Below, one piece after another: positions 17,526 through 26,116 of a stretch of DNA of 64,000 nt. Source of the stretch: Bog-257 sp963834135 (lineage in GTDB: Bacteria; Acidobacteriota; Terriglobia; Terriglobales; Acidobacteriaceae); the NCBI GenBank assembly GCA_963834135.1, contig CAWIAN010000009.1, forward strand, positions 1 to 64,000, read 5' to 3'. The notes below the pieces were generated by a model. The model was not told the origin of the DNA. It made no database searches and saw nothing but the letters and a program-made list of their open reading frames with translations. The stretch's first letter is position 1, and every line of letters starts with the position of its first letter. The position numbers were made by a program, and so were the translations under genes.

Positions 17526-18836
17526 TCAGGCCGTAGGCGGTTTTGACGTTCTGCCTGTCGTGCAGCTTCTGGCTCGTTGCATCAGCAACTCACGTTCGCG
17601 CGCATTGCGGGTAAGATCGGCGGCGCGTTCGAACTCGTCTCGCGCTTCGTCCCTGCGTCCCAACTTCTCGAGCAGATCGCCGCGCACACTCGGCAACAGA
17701 TGATAAGCCTGCAGAGACGGTTCAGAGGCGAGAGCGTCAACCAATTCGAGACCTTTCGTCGGACCGAACGCCATCGCCACCGCTACGGCGCGGTTCAACT
17801 CGACCACCGGCGAAGGCGAAAGCGCAGAGAGTTCCTCATACAGTCTGGCGATCTCTGGCCAGTCAGTCTCACTGGCGTCACGCGCTCGCGCATGACAGGC
17901 GGCGATCGCCGCTTGCAATTCGTACCATCCCGGATGACGGCCTTCGTTAAGACTGCGAACCCGTTCGGAGCGCTCGAGAGCCATCAGGCCTCGGCGGATC
18001 AGAAGCTGGTCCCAGCGAGCGCGATTCTGATCAAGCAGCAGAATTGGAGCTCCATCTTCACCGACTCGCGCTCCGAAGCGAGAGGCCTGGATCTCCATGA
18101 GCGCCACCAGGCCGTGGACCTCGGGCTCGGCGGGAGCGAGTTCGGCCAGCACTCTGCCCAGTCGCAGCGCGTCTTCGCACAGCGCGGGACGCATCCAGTT
18201 GTCGCCCGCCGTAGCTGAATATCCTTCGTTGAAGATGAGATAGAGGACCTCTAACACCGACGACAAACGAACCGCGAGTTCAGAGCCCGTCGGCACTTCG
18301 AAGCGAACCTGCTTTGCGGCCAGGGTGCGTTTCGCTCGCACGATGCGCTGGGCTATGTTCGATTCTTGAGCGAGAAATGCGCGAGCAATCTCCGGAGTGC
18401 TTAGTCCGCCCAGCAAACGCAGGGTGAGCGCGACGCGCGCGTCCATTGAAAGCACCGGATGACAGCAGACGAAGATGAGGCGCAGCAAGTCGTCTCCAAA
18501 ATCGTTGCCGGCGTCGAACACCGCCTCAAAATCCGGGAAGGCCATCTCTCTAGCTGCCAGTTCGCGCCCTAACTCTTCGTGCTTGCGAGTGAGTACGGCG
18601 CTGCGGCGGTAGTGATCGAAGGCGCGGCGCTTGGCGACGGCCATCAGCCAGGCTCCAGGATTATCGGGAATCCCTTGACTCGGCCACTGTTCCAGCGCGG
18701 CTACGAGCGCGTCCTGTGCCAGATCCTCAGCGGCGCCAACATCGTGCGTGAATCGGGCAAGGCTCGCGATGAGGCGAGGCGACTCAATGCGCCAGACCGC
18801 GTCTATCGCGTGATGTGCGTCGGCAGCCACTGCCAC
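17526..18836 (-). CDS. ECF42-type RNA polymerase sigma factor with TPR-like C-terminal extension
   Basis: Sigma factor of 436 residues, about twice the length of a plain ECF factor. Sigma-70 region 2 spans about 15-85 (DVGAAEDLAQDALVAALEQWP, NPGAWLMAVAKRRAFDHYRR) and region 4 about 120-185 (LRLLGGLSTPEIARAFLAQESNIAQRIVRAKRTL). The rest is the helical extension characteristic of this group (FNEGYSAT, RLGRVLAEL, ALMEIQASR, GWYELQAAIAACHARA, LNRAVAVAMAFGP, DLLEKLGRRDEA). Family knowledge: ECF42 genes sit beside DGPF/YCII genes and the extension is thought to control activity in place of an anti-sigma factor. Two DGPF genes lie just upstream on the same strand, 46 bases away, which supports the assignment. 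Confidence 0.93.
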   Translation of the reverse strand: MAVAADAHHAIDAVWRIESPRLIASLARFTHDVGAAEDLAQDALVAALEQWPSQGIPDNPGAWLMAVAKRRAFDHYRRSAVLTRKHEELGRELAAREMAFPDFEAVFDAGNDFGDDLLRLIFVCCHPVLSMDARVALTLRLLGGLSTPEIARAFLAQESNIAQRIVRAKRTLAAKQVRFEVPTGSELAVRLSSVLEVLYLIFNEGYSATAGDNWMRPALCEDALRLGRVLAELAPAEPEVHGLVALMEIQASRFGARVGEDGAPILLLDQNRARWDQLLIRRGLMALERSERVRSLNEGRHPGWYELQAAIAACHARARDASETDWPEIARLYEELSALSPSPVVELNRAVAVAMAFGPTKGLELVDALASEPSLQAYHLLPSVRGDLLEKLGRRDEARDEFERAADLTRNARERELLMQRARSCTTGRTSKPPTA

Positions 18837-18882
18837 CGATCACATCACGCTTCGACTGTCGGACGCAAGCGCGGCACAGACG

Positions 18883-19284
18883 CTATGCGGTCTTTACCGC
18901 CTCACGTTCCTTCATGCAGTTAGCGAAATCTTCCGGCCCAAAGATCTGGCGAACTTCCGTCTCGCCTTCCCATCCGGGCCAGTATTTTCTGTGCAGCTCC
19001 ATAAACTGCACGGCGCTGTCGACGGCTTCTTTCTTCGTCGCGAATTCAAACTGCGCAAAGCCGCCGATAATCTCCTTCGCCTCGGTGAACGGGCCATCGA
19101 TGACGGTGACCTTGTTATCCGCAAGCCTGACTCGCGCACCCTGCGCGGTGGGAGCGAGGCCGCCGCTGCCGAGCATGCTCTGTTTAGCAGCCGCTTCCTG
19201 GCTGAGTATTGCGATCGCGTCCATGAGCTCCTGCGGCGGAGGGCCTGAGTTCTCGGGATGCTTTACCAGCATCATGAATTTCAT
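18883..19284 (-). CDS. DGPF/YCII-domain protein (copy 1)
   Basis: Small cytoplasmic protein of 133 residues of the YCII-like superfamily. The diagnostic motif is VIDGPFTEAKEIIGGFAQFEF, preceded by MKFMMLVKH at the start and followed by KKEAVDSAVQFMELH. Family knowledge links these proteins to ECF42 sigma factors; the biochemical function is not established. AGGAGAG precedes the ATG. It is the immediate upstream neighbour of the sigma factor. Confidence 0.92.
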   Translation of the reverse strand: MKFMMLVKHPENSGPPPQELMDAIAILSQEAAAKQSMLGSGGLAPTAQGARVRLADNKVTVIDGPFTEAKEIIGGFAQFEFATKKEAVDSAVQFMELHRKYWPGWEGETEVRQIFGPEDFANCMKEREAVKTA

Positions 19285-19421
19285 TGCGTTCTCTCCTATT
19301 GAATTTCTTTTTCAGTGACAGGACTCCGGTTGCTATCGCCGCCGAAATCCAGCCTTCATTGAGACGTCGAACGAGCTGAATCGAAATCGACAGCCCACCT
19401 CAGATTTCTTCAACCCACATT

Positions 19422-19844
19422 TCAGTGCTTGCTGTTCGACTGGGCGGCAGTTCCGAAGACTTCAGAAGCTTTCTCTTGCACCTCTGCCGGAAACTCCGAC
19501 ATCTCCATCACCTGGCGAAGCTCGATGGTCTCATCATTGGACGCGGGACAGCGCGAGGCCCATTCCACCGCCTCTTCCTTCGAGCGGACCTGAATCATCC
19601 AGTATCCGCCGATCACTTCCTTCGCCTCGGCGAACGGTCCGTCGGTCACTTTAGGTTTCCCATCCGAGAATGTAACCCGCGCTCCCATGGACGGAGGATG
19701 CAGGCCGTCCAGGGCCAGCAGAATTCCGGCCTTCTGCAGGGCTTCGTTGTACCTCATCATGTTGGTGACGGCTTTCGGATCCGGCATGGTCCCGGGCTTG
19801 GCTTTCTCGTATCCCTTAGGGATCATGATCATCATGAATCTCAT
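19422..19844 (-). CDS. DGPF/YCII-domain protein (copy 2)
   Basis: Protein of 140 residues, paralogous to the neighbour at 18883. Motif VTDGPFAEAKEVIGGYWMIQV, start MRFMMIMIPKGYEKA, and an acidic stretch ending DETIELRQVMEM typical of this subgroup. GGAGGAACTGTAA directly before the ATG is a strong ribosome site. It is probably the first gene of a DGPF-DGPF-sigma transcription unit, with 137 bases to copy 1. Confidence 0.92.
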   Translation of the reverse strand: MRFMMIMIPKGYEKAKPGTMPDPKAVTNMMRYNEALQKAGILLALDGLHPPSMGARVTFSDGKPKVTDGPFAEAKEVIGGYWMIQVRSKEEAVEWASRCPASNDETIELRQVMEMSEFPAEVQEKASEVFGTAAQSNSKH

Positions 19845-19958
19845 TTACAGTTCCTCCTCTCGGATTAAGGCGAAGCGGGGACGTTCCAAACCGTCCGCTC
19901 TCTCCCTATTCTGACGTCGAACGAAGAGGATTGAGATCGACACGCCATACCGATTTTT

Positions 19959-20432
19959 TTATGGGCGGACAGAGTCAGATTTGCCTGGTGAAAGCCACGC
20001 CGCCGCCACCAGACACACTGTGATTAGAACTGAGAAAACGATGGGGGTGGTAAAGGCGTACATCCAGCTCAGAGCCGTGACCGCGCCAAAACTGATGGCG
20101 AGTGCCCATGCGACGGTGCGCATGCGCAGCAACATCTCCGCCGGAAGAGAAGCCAACTGCCACGCCAGCACGGCCGCGAACAACAGAAACACGGTAAAGA
20201 AAAGGCCGAACGCGCTGAAAAAGTCCCAATACGTCCGGGTGAATCCCTGCACATCGAAGCGGGTCGAGCGCATTAAGTCGAGAAGCGCTCCCACTCTCCA
20301 TTCTGGATTGGTCTGGCGAAAGCCAACCGTATGTCCCATGGCAAACAACACCATAAGCACAGCAGCGATTCGATAGAAAATCGACGCTTTCAGACGTTGC
20401 CTCCTCCAAATTGCTTTGAGGGAGTCTACCAC
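19959..20432 (-). CDS. Four-helix inner-membrane protein of unknown function
   Basis: Protein of 157 residues with four hydrophobic segments at about 20-38, 72-92, 104-124 and 129-147. Between segments 1 and 2 is a conserved-looking loop, GHTVGFRQTNPEWR and DVQGFTRTYWDFFSAFGLF. The layout resembles small uncharacterised membrane proteins of the LIC_13387 type; I am not sure of that name. It follows the zinc-ribbon gene by 22 bases and could be in the same unit. Confidence 0.72.
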   Translation of the reverse strand: MVDSLKAIWRRQRLKASIFYRIAAVLMVLFAMGHTVGFRQTNPEWRVGALLDLMRSTRFDVQGFTRTYWDFFSAFGLFFTVFLLFAAVLAWQLASLPAEMLLRMRTVAWALAISFGAVTALSWMYAFTTPIVFSVLITVCLVAAAWLSPGKSDSVRP

Positions 20433-20454
20433 CTGGACTGCCGTTCACCCCTGG

Positions 20455-20697
20455 CTAGCGTGCTGCCGCAGGCTTGAAATCGCGGTCGTCGAAGATATGC
20501 GGGACGTCAGAGAAGCTCTTGGCTGCGGCGATGAATCGAACCCTGGCGCCGCATCGAACACACTGCGGAAAAACAGCCGCAGGAACGCATGCCAGATGCG
20601 CCAGTCGATGCTGCTCGTGGCGGATCCAGTACTGACCGCAAAGCGGCACGGGATCACCTGGTTTGAACACAGCCGAACGTTCGGAGCCGCCGATCAT
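20455..20697 (-). CDS. Small zinc-ribbon-like protein
   Basis: Predicted protein of 80 residues. The pattern FKPGDPVPLCGQYWIRH, then HRLAH, then FPQCVRCGARVRF resembles a family of small acidobacterial and proteobacterial proteins of the form FKxGxxVPxSGxYxVxH...FPxCxxC. C46 and C49 with H27, H30 and H34 could bind one metal ion. A GTG at 20670 directly before FKPGD is an alternative start. Family membership is judged from memory of the pattern. The role is unknown. Confidence 0.6.
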   Translation of the reverse strand: MIGGSERSAVFKPGDPVPLCGQYWIRHEQHRLAHLACVPAAVFPQCVRCGARVRFIAAAKSFSDVPHIFDDRDFKPAAAR

Positions 20698-20778
20698 CTG
20701 GCCTCTAGTTCGTATCGAAGCATCGACCTACCCGCGCCCGCCAGCTGACGCGCCTTCCCATGCTCGCTGCCACTGTTT

Positions 20779-21840
20779 TCAGGGTCGAATTACCAGGACC
20801 ACCGAACTGTCTGGAACCGGAGTAGGCCTGAACTGCAACTCTTCCGAGGTTGGCTCGGTTCTCTGGCCAAACTTGGCCGACAGCAGATACAGCTGCTGGT
20901 GATCTGGATCAAACGCCACGGTACGCGCGCCGGGCTCCGTCTTGACGGTTTCGCTCGGCGAATATTTGCCAGCAGCGTCTCGCTTGATTACCGTTAGCGT
21001 GCCTTCCCCGTTGGCGCTGAAGATGGAGTCGTCTTTCGCATCGACCTCCACCGTTCTCGCCCCTTCGCCGACCGGCACAGTCGCCAGCAGGCCGCCGGTG
21101 CGGCTATCGACGACCACCATCTTCTTGTTTTCACAAACCGATAAGACATACGCGTGCACCAAATCGATCGCCATGCCGGATGGCCCGACGCATGGGCTGA
21201 GTGATGTGACTTGCTGCAACTTGATGGTGCGCGCGTCGATTCGCGCAAGCTGGCTGCTACTCGATAGGTTGACGAATACCGACCCGGCTCCGTCCGCCAG
21301 AGCGGTCGCCGGTCTACCGGGCAGTGTCAACCTGGCAATGATTCGCAAATCCGCAGGATTAATTACGGCAACTACTTTGTTGTGGGTATCGAAGGCCAAC
21401 AAGCGAAATGTCTTCGGCTCGAACACCAGAGCTTCCAGCGTCCCTTCGACCTGCACAGACGCGACCAACTGAAAAGTTGATCTGTCGAATGAGCGGACAG
21501 TTCCGGTGATCCCATCGCAGACGTAGCCCAGTTTGCCGTTCGGATCCAGCGCCACGTCGCGGGCATCGGTCAATCCTTGAACTTCGCCCACCTGAGAGCC
21601 ATTGTCGGTGTCAATCACCGTGATTCGAGTGCTGCGTGGAATGTAAAGACGATGTTCCTTTTCGCTTAGCAGTATGAAACCTGATTCGCCGGTGCCAGCT
21701 AGCTTCCAGCGCTGCGATACGTGATAGTCCGCGCGCTGATCAACCGTCTGTGCATCCGAAGTCACTGCATGCCCAACGGCAAGCAGGCTGAGAACTGCAA
21801 CTGTTGCCCACGATGCTTTGCGCTTAAGAACACAACTCAT
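20779..21840 (-). CDS. Exported YncE-like beta-propeller protein
   Basis: Secreted protein of 353 residues. ATG 21840 gives a signal peptide ending VTSDAQ; an upstream in-frame start would add 21 residues without improving it. The body consists of seven-bladed YncE/YVTN-type repeats: RLYIPRSTRITVIDTDNGSQVGE, DARDVALDPNGKLGYVCDG, VVAVINPADLRIIARLTLPG, MVVVDSRTGGLLATVPVGEGARTVEVDAKDDSIFSANGEGTLTVIK and RTVAFDPDHQQLYLLSA. Such proteins usually act in binding or scaffolding outside the cytoplasm. No enzyme residues are evident. Confidence 0.85.
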   Translation of the reverse strand: MSCVLKRKASWATVAVLSLLAVGHAVTSDAQTVDQRADYHVSQRWKLAGTGESGFILLSEKEHRLYIPRSTRITVIDTDNGSQVGEVQGLTDARDVALDPNGKLGYVCDGITGTVRSFDRSTFQLVASVQVEGTLEALVFEPKTFRLLAFDTHNKVVAVINPADLRIIARLTLPGRPATALADGAGSVFVNLSSSSQLARIDARTIKLQQVTSLSPCVGPSGMAIDLVHAYVLSVCENKKMVVVDSRTGGLLATVPVGEGARTVEVDAKDDSIFSANGEGTLTVIKRDAAGKYSPSETVKTEPGARTVAFDPDHQQLYLLSAKFGQRTEPTSEELQFRPTPVPDSSVVLVIRP

Positions 21841-22207
21841 AAATATTTTCCCGGCCGTCACTTCGTATTTACATCTTGACTCTGCGGACGCTGGAGAAGT
21901 CATGCCGCGATGGCACTCCGCAGAGACACGCTAAGGCTCTCACAGTGACTTTAACGGCAGGTTACAGGCGAGTTGATCGACTTCATTTGAGCTGAACAGC
22001 AAGCTCTCGGCTGACTCTCTGATGGGCTTATATCAATGGTGGGATATTCGGAATATGACTGACCTATGACTTCAAGAAGTTTATTAACATCAGGTGCAAA
22101 TTTGTAATCGATCTAGGTATTTCTTTCTTCAGCTTTTAATCCACTGTTCACCACCAGCGTTTTACAGAAACCTACATTAGGCTAACCATCACGGAGGATG
22201 GTTAACG
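21841..22207. other. Divergent intergenic region
   Basis: About 365 bases between divergent propeller and phosphoesterase genes. A good GGAGG (22193-22197) lies ten bases before the phosphoesterase ATG. The region around 22040-22140 is A+T rich and is the likely promoter zone for the plus strand, but I see no consensus pair. Confidence 0.35.
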
Positions 22208-24196
22208 ATGCTGAATGACGTCGCACCCAAGCACTGGCGAATTGCCGCCAGAGCGATTCTCCTGACACTTCTCAGCCAAGTGGTGGTTCCTGCAGGCGCC
22301 CTGGCTCAAGATCAAAAATCGGAACCGCAAACTCAGACGCCAATCAAACACGTTATCGTGATCATCGGAGAAAACCGAAGCTTCGATCACGTTTATGCAA
22401 CCTATCAACCAGTTTCAGGCGACACCATTTCCAACCTGCTCTCGAAAGGCATCGTCAATGCCGACGGCAGCAAGGGACCAAACTACAATCTCACCGCCCA
22501 ATATCGTGCCGTTGACCGGACCCAGTTCTCCATTAGCCCGTCCGGAAAAGAGGTCTACACCAACATCCCCGCGGTCCTGACCGGTGGAGCACCGACCGCG
22601 CCCAGCGATTCTGATCCGGCACCTTTCCAGACTCTAGCGGTTGCAGAATGGGCCGAACCGAATTTGCCGCAGGACTACTTCCAGTATCTGCTGACGGGCG
22701 CCACTGGATTGCCGCACGGCGCCCTCGACACTCGCCTGGCCAACAATGGACAGTTGGGAGAAGGTGTCTACCAGCTCACTCCCAGCATCGCCTACGATGA
22801 CTATGCTTCCAGCCCAGTCCATCGCTTCTACCAGATGTGGCAGCAGGTAGACTGCAACGTCGCCTATGCCACGGCGAACAACCCCAGCGGTTGCCTGGGC
22901 GATTTATTTCCCTGGGTCGAAACCACGATCGGCGCAGGTAGCAATGGCCAGTCCCTGATCCGCCCCGCCTCCTTCAACACGGGCGAAGGCTCCACGGCTA
23001 TGGCCTTCTATAACGTGCAGCAGGGTGACGCGCCTTATATGAAGCAGCTGGCCGACCAATACACCCTGAGCGACAACTTCCATCAGTCCGTAATGGGTGG
23101 CACCGGCGCCAACCACATCATGTTCGGTTTCGCCGACGCGATCTGGTATAGCGACGGAGCCGGAAATGCGCTGACTCCTCCTTCTAACCAGATTGAAAAT
23201 CCCAACCCAGAGCCTGGAACCAACAATTGGTACGATCAGGATGGATACTCCGGCGGAAGCTATAGCGCTTGCGCCGATGCTACCCAGCCGGGCGTTCCCG
23301 CAGTTGTTAACTACCTGCAGTCGCTCCCTACCCCGGTCGATGCTCGCTGCGACAGCGGACACTACTACCTGCTGAACAATTACAATCCTGGCTACAACGG
23401 CGATGGTACCCTGGCCAGCCAATACTCTCCGTTTACGATCCCTCCGACTTCGGTGCGCCAGATTGGCGATTCTCTGCTAGCCGCGAATATCCCCTGGAAG
23501 TACTATGGGGAGGGTTGGGACCTGTATGTAACCGATCCGACAGATGCAAATACCTATGACCGGTATTGCAACATCTGTAATCCGTTCCAGTACGCTACCT
23601 CGATTATGACTAACCCGCAGCTGCGGGAAGAGCATATTAACGACGTCCCGAACCTCTTCGAGGACATCCAAACCAACAATCTTCCGGCAGTCTCTATCGT
23701 CAAGCCGAGCGGCTTTACCGATGGACATCCTGCCTCTTCCAAGCTCGACTTGTTTGAAGGCTTCACCCAGAAAATCGTATCGCTGGTGCAGTCCAATCCA
23801 ACTCTGTGGGCCGATACGGCGATCTTCATCACCTTCGATGAAGGCGGTGGATACTACGATTCCGGGTACATTCAGCCAGTCGATTTCTTCGGCGATGGAA
23901 CGCGTATTCCGCTGCTGATCGTTTCTCCCTACTCGACGGGTGGCCATATCAACCACTCTTATTCGGACCACGTCTCGATCATCAAGTTCATCGAGCGTAA
24001 CTGGGGGCTGACGCCGCTGACCAACCGCAGCCGCGACAACTTCCCCAACCCTGTAACCGCTGCCAACAATCCCTATGTGCCGCTCAACACCCCAGCTCTC
24101 GACGACCTTTTCGATGCCTTTAACTTCAACCCAGGTCAGCAGAGACTGAAAGTTGCCAGCGCTTCACACAGTGGTACGGCAGGTATGAGCCGATAG
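22208..24196 (+). CDS. Secreted phosphoesterase (phospholipase C / acid phosphatase AcpA superfamily)
   Basis: Exported phosphoesterase of 662 residues, PF04185-type. A signal peptide ends at PAGALAQ (residue 35). The metal-binding start of the fold is IKHVIVIIGENRSFDHVYATY (about 45-65), with the usual E-N-R-S-F-D cluster. Later motifs include GGTGANHIMFGFADA, IPWKYYGEGWDLY, DTAIFITFDEGGGYYD and RIPLLIVSPYS, followed by the SYSDHVSIIKFIERNWGL end of the superfamily. It probably releases phosphate from phospholipids or phosphoesters outside the cell. The next gene, a multicopper oxidase, is 99 bases away on the same strand with a strong hairpin between. Confidence 0.92.
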   Translation: MLNDVAPKHWRIAARAILLTLLSQVVVPAGALAQDQKSEPQTQTPIKHVIVIIGENRSFDHVYATYQPVSGDTISNLLSKGIVNADGSKGPNYNLTAQYRAVDRTQFSISPSGKEVYTNIPAVLTGGAPTAPSDSDPAPFQTLAVAEWAEPNLPQDYFQYLLTGATGLPHGALDTRLANNGQLGEGVYQLTPSIAYDDYASSPVHRFYQMWQQVDCNVAYATANNPSGCLGDLFPWVETTIGAGSNGQSLIRPASFNTGEGSTAMAFYNVQQGDAPYMKQLADQYTLSDNFHQSVMGGTGANHIMFGFADAIWYSDGAGNALTPPSNQIENPNPEPGTNNWYDQDGYSGGSYSACADATQPGVPAVVNYLQSLPTPVDARCDSGHYYLLNNYNPGYNGDGTLASQYSPFTIPPTSVRQIGDSLLAANIPWKYYGEGWDLYVTDPTDANTYDRYCNICNPFQYATSIMTNPQLREEHINDVPNLFEDIQTNNLPAVSIVKPSGFTDGHPASSKLDLFEGFTQKIVSLVQSNPTLWADTAIFITFDEGGGYYDSGYIQPVDFFGDGTRIPLLIVSPYSTGGHINHSYSDHVSIIKFIERNWGLTPLTNRSRDNFPNPVTAANNPYVPLNTPALDDLFDAFNFNPGQQRLKVASASHSGTAGMSR

Positions 24197-24220
24197 TTGT
24201 AGCAAGACAGCTCTAGAACC

Positions 24221-24258
24221 GTACGCCGGTGGATGCGATTACGCATCTACCGGCGTAC
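24221..24258 (+). promoter_or_regulatory. 17-bp intercistronic stem-loop
   Basis: Arms of 17 bases (24221-24237 and 24242-24258) pair with a single G-T wobble around the loop ATTA. No T-run follows, so it is not a simple terminator. It ends 37 bases before the multicopper oxidase ATG. In an mRNA it could protect the phosphoesterase 3' end or attenuate the downstream gene. Confidence 0.5.
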
Positions 24259-24295
24259 GTCATGTTCGCGGATCGTGCGGAGGACCGAAGTACCT

Positions 24296-26011
24296 ATGCG
24301 CAGGCGGGACTTTCTACAATTTGGATTGCGGTCGTCAGCCTATGCTCTGGCATGCCAAAGTTTCGCAGCCAGGTCATTGCTTGCTGCGAATACTCTGCCG
24401 GCCGGATTTACGTCATTGAGTCCGCAGGTCGAAGATGGTGCCCTGCGGGCATACGTTACGCCGCTTGCGGTTCCACAAGCGATCCGAACTACCCCTGGAC
24501 AGCGATTATCCGTGGCAGCTCGCGAATCGTACCATAAGGCTCACCGCGACCTAAAACCGACCCGCATCTGGGGATACAACGGCACCTGGCCCGGACCAAC
24601 CCTGATAGTTCGAAGCGGACAGCCACTTACGGTGAAGTGGCCTAACCAGCTTCCCACTCGGCATTTCCTGCCAATCGACAATAGCCTTCATGGAGCCGAA
24701 GCGGACCTCCCGGAAGTCAGAACTGTGGCCCATCTTCACGGAGCACAAGTCATGCCGGAGAGCGATGGCTACCCGGAGGCATGGATCACTTCCGACGGCA
24801 AGACTGGACCTGCATACTCGGCGTCACCCTATCATTATCCGAATAAGCAGTCTGCCGCGACCCTGTGGTATCACGACCATGCCATGGGTATCAATCGCCT
24901 TAATATCTACGCCGGACTCGCGGGCTTCTATCTTATCGAAGACGAGCAGGAGCTAAAGCTTAATTTGCCCAGCGGCGCCTACGACATTCCACTACTTTTG
25001 CAGGACCGCACGTTTAATACCGATGGTTCGTTGTATTATCCGGTGGCGTCTAACGGCACTCATCCGGTGTGGGTTCAGGAGTTTTTCGGCAATGTGAACT
25101 GCGTAAATGGCAAGGTGTCTCCATACCTGGAAGTTGAGCCTCGGAAGTATCGATTTCGTATCCTGAATGCTTCGAATTCCCGCTTTTATCATCTATCGAT
25201 GGCGCCGGCCGATGACAATGGCAACCTAACCGGAAAGTCTGTAGGCGCGCCTCCTTTCTATCAGGTTGGAACCGATAGCGGCCTGCTGCCCACGCCTCTT
25301 CCTCTGCACTATCTGATTATTTCTCCAGGAGAGCGTTTTGATCTCGTGATTGATTTCAGCGAACATTCCGGTAAAAACATAGCTATCATCAATGACGCTC
25401 CTGCGCCATATCCTCGCGGAGGACAATTCATATCGCGCGAGGTCATGTTATTCCGTGTGACTAAACCTTTAACTGCCAAAGATACGTCGGCACTGCCCGA
25501 CACGCTCGCACCCATGACACTCCTCAATCCGGATGACGCGGTTCGCGAAAGATTCCTGCCCATCACCGAGATGGAGCGCCCGTCCGACGGCTACACCATG
25601 ATGGGGATGTTAGATGATAAGCACTGGAGTGATCCGGTAACGGAAACTCCCAAAGCTGGATCGACTGAGATTTGGTCGTTCGCGAATACTACCGGTGATA
25701 TCCATCCAATCCATGTGCATCTAGTTAAGTTTCAGGTTCTAAATCGCCAGCCTTTCGACGCAAATGCTTATCTTCAGAGCAAAAAGATTGTGTATGCCGG
25801 AGCACCCAGAGCTCCGGAAGCTAATGAGAGACCGGCTTGGAAGGATACGGTCAAGACCTATCCCGGCACGATCACTCGAATGATCGCTAAGTTCGATCTA
25901 CCCGACGGCGCCGACGTCAAGCCCGGCACACCACTACGCTACGTATGGCATTGCCACATGCTCGAGCATGAAGATAACGAAATGATGAGACCGTACGACG
26001 TAATCGCTTAG
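24296..26011 (+). CDS. Tat-exported multicopper oxidase (CotA/bilirubin oxidase-like)
   Basis: Three-cupredoxin laccase-type enzyme of 571 residues that oxidises a phenolic, bilirubin-like or metal substrate and reduces O2 to water. The ATG at 24296 begins with MRRRDFLQFG, a twin-arginine signal, so the enzyme would be exported folded. Copper motifs are all present: HLHGAQ (H147, H149), WYHDHAMG (H193, H195), HPIHVHLVKF (H470, H473, H475) and HCHMLEHEDNEM (H552, C553, H554, H558, with M563 as axial ligand). The WYHDHAMGINRLNIYAGLAGFY stretch is typical of CotA-like and bilirubin-oxidase-like enzymes. GGAGGA lies 11 bases upstream. Confidence 0.94.
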   Translation: MRRRDFLQFGLRSSAYALACQSFAARSLLAANTLPAGFTSLSPQVEDGALRAYVTPLAVPQAIRTTPGQRLSVAARESYHKAHRDLKPTRIWGYNGTWPGPTLIVRSGQPLTVKWPNQLPTRHFLPIDNSLHGAEADLPEVRTVAHLHGAQVMPESDGYPEAWITSDGKTGPAYSASPYHYPNKQSAATLWYHDHAMGINRLNIYAGLAGFYLIEDEQELKLNLPSGAYDIPLLLQDRTFNTDGSLYYPVASNGTHPVWVQEFFGNVNCVNGKVSPYLEVEPRKYRFRILNASNSRFYHLSMAPADDNGNLTGKSVGAPPFYQVGTDSGLLPTPLPLHYLIISPGERFDLVIDFSEHSGKNIAIINDAPAPYPRGGQFISREVMLFRVTKPLTAKDTSALPDTLAPMTLLNPDDAVRERFLPITEMERPSDGYTMMGMLDDKHWSDPVTETPKAGSTEIWSFANTTGDIHPIHVHLVKFQVLNRQPFDANAYLQSKKIVYAGAPRAPEANERPAWKDTVKTYPGTITRMIAKFDLPDGADVKPGTPLRYVWHCHMLEHEDNEMMRPYDVIA

Positions 26012-26116
26012 CTGGTCTAGCCAAGTACCGAAATTGGCGGCTCTCGCCGCCGCCATTCCCTTCCGCGGTTTGGTCGAACTCCATGAACTCTCGCCACAAC
26101 CGGCCAGCATGCGGTC

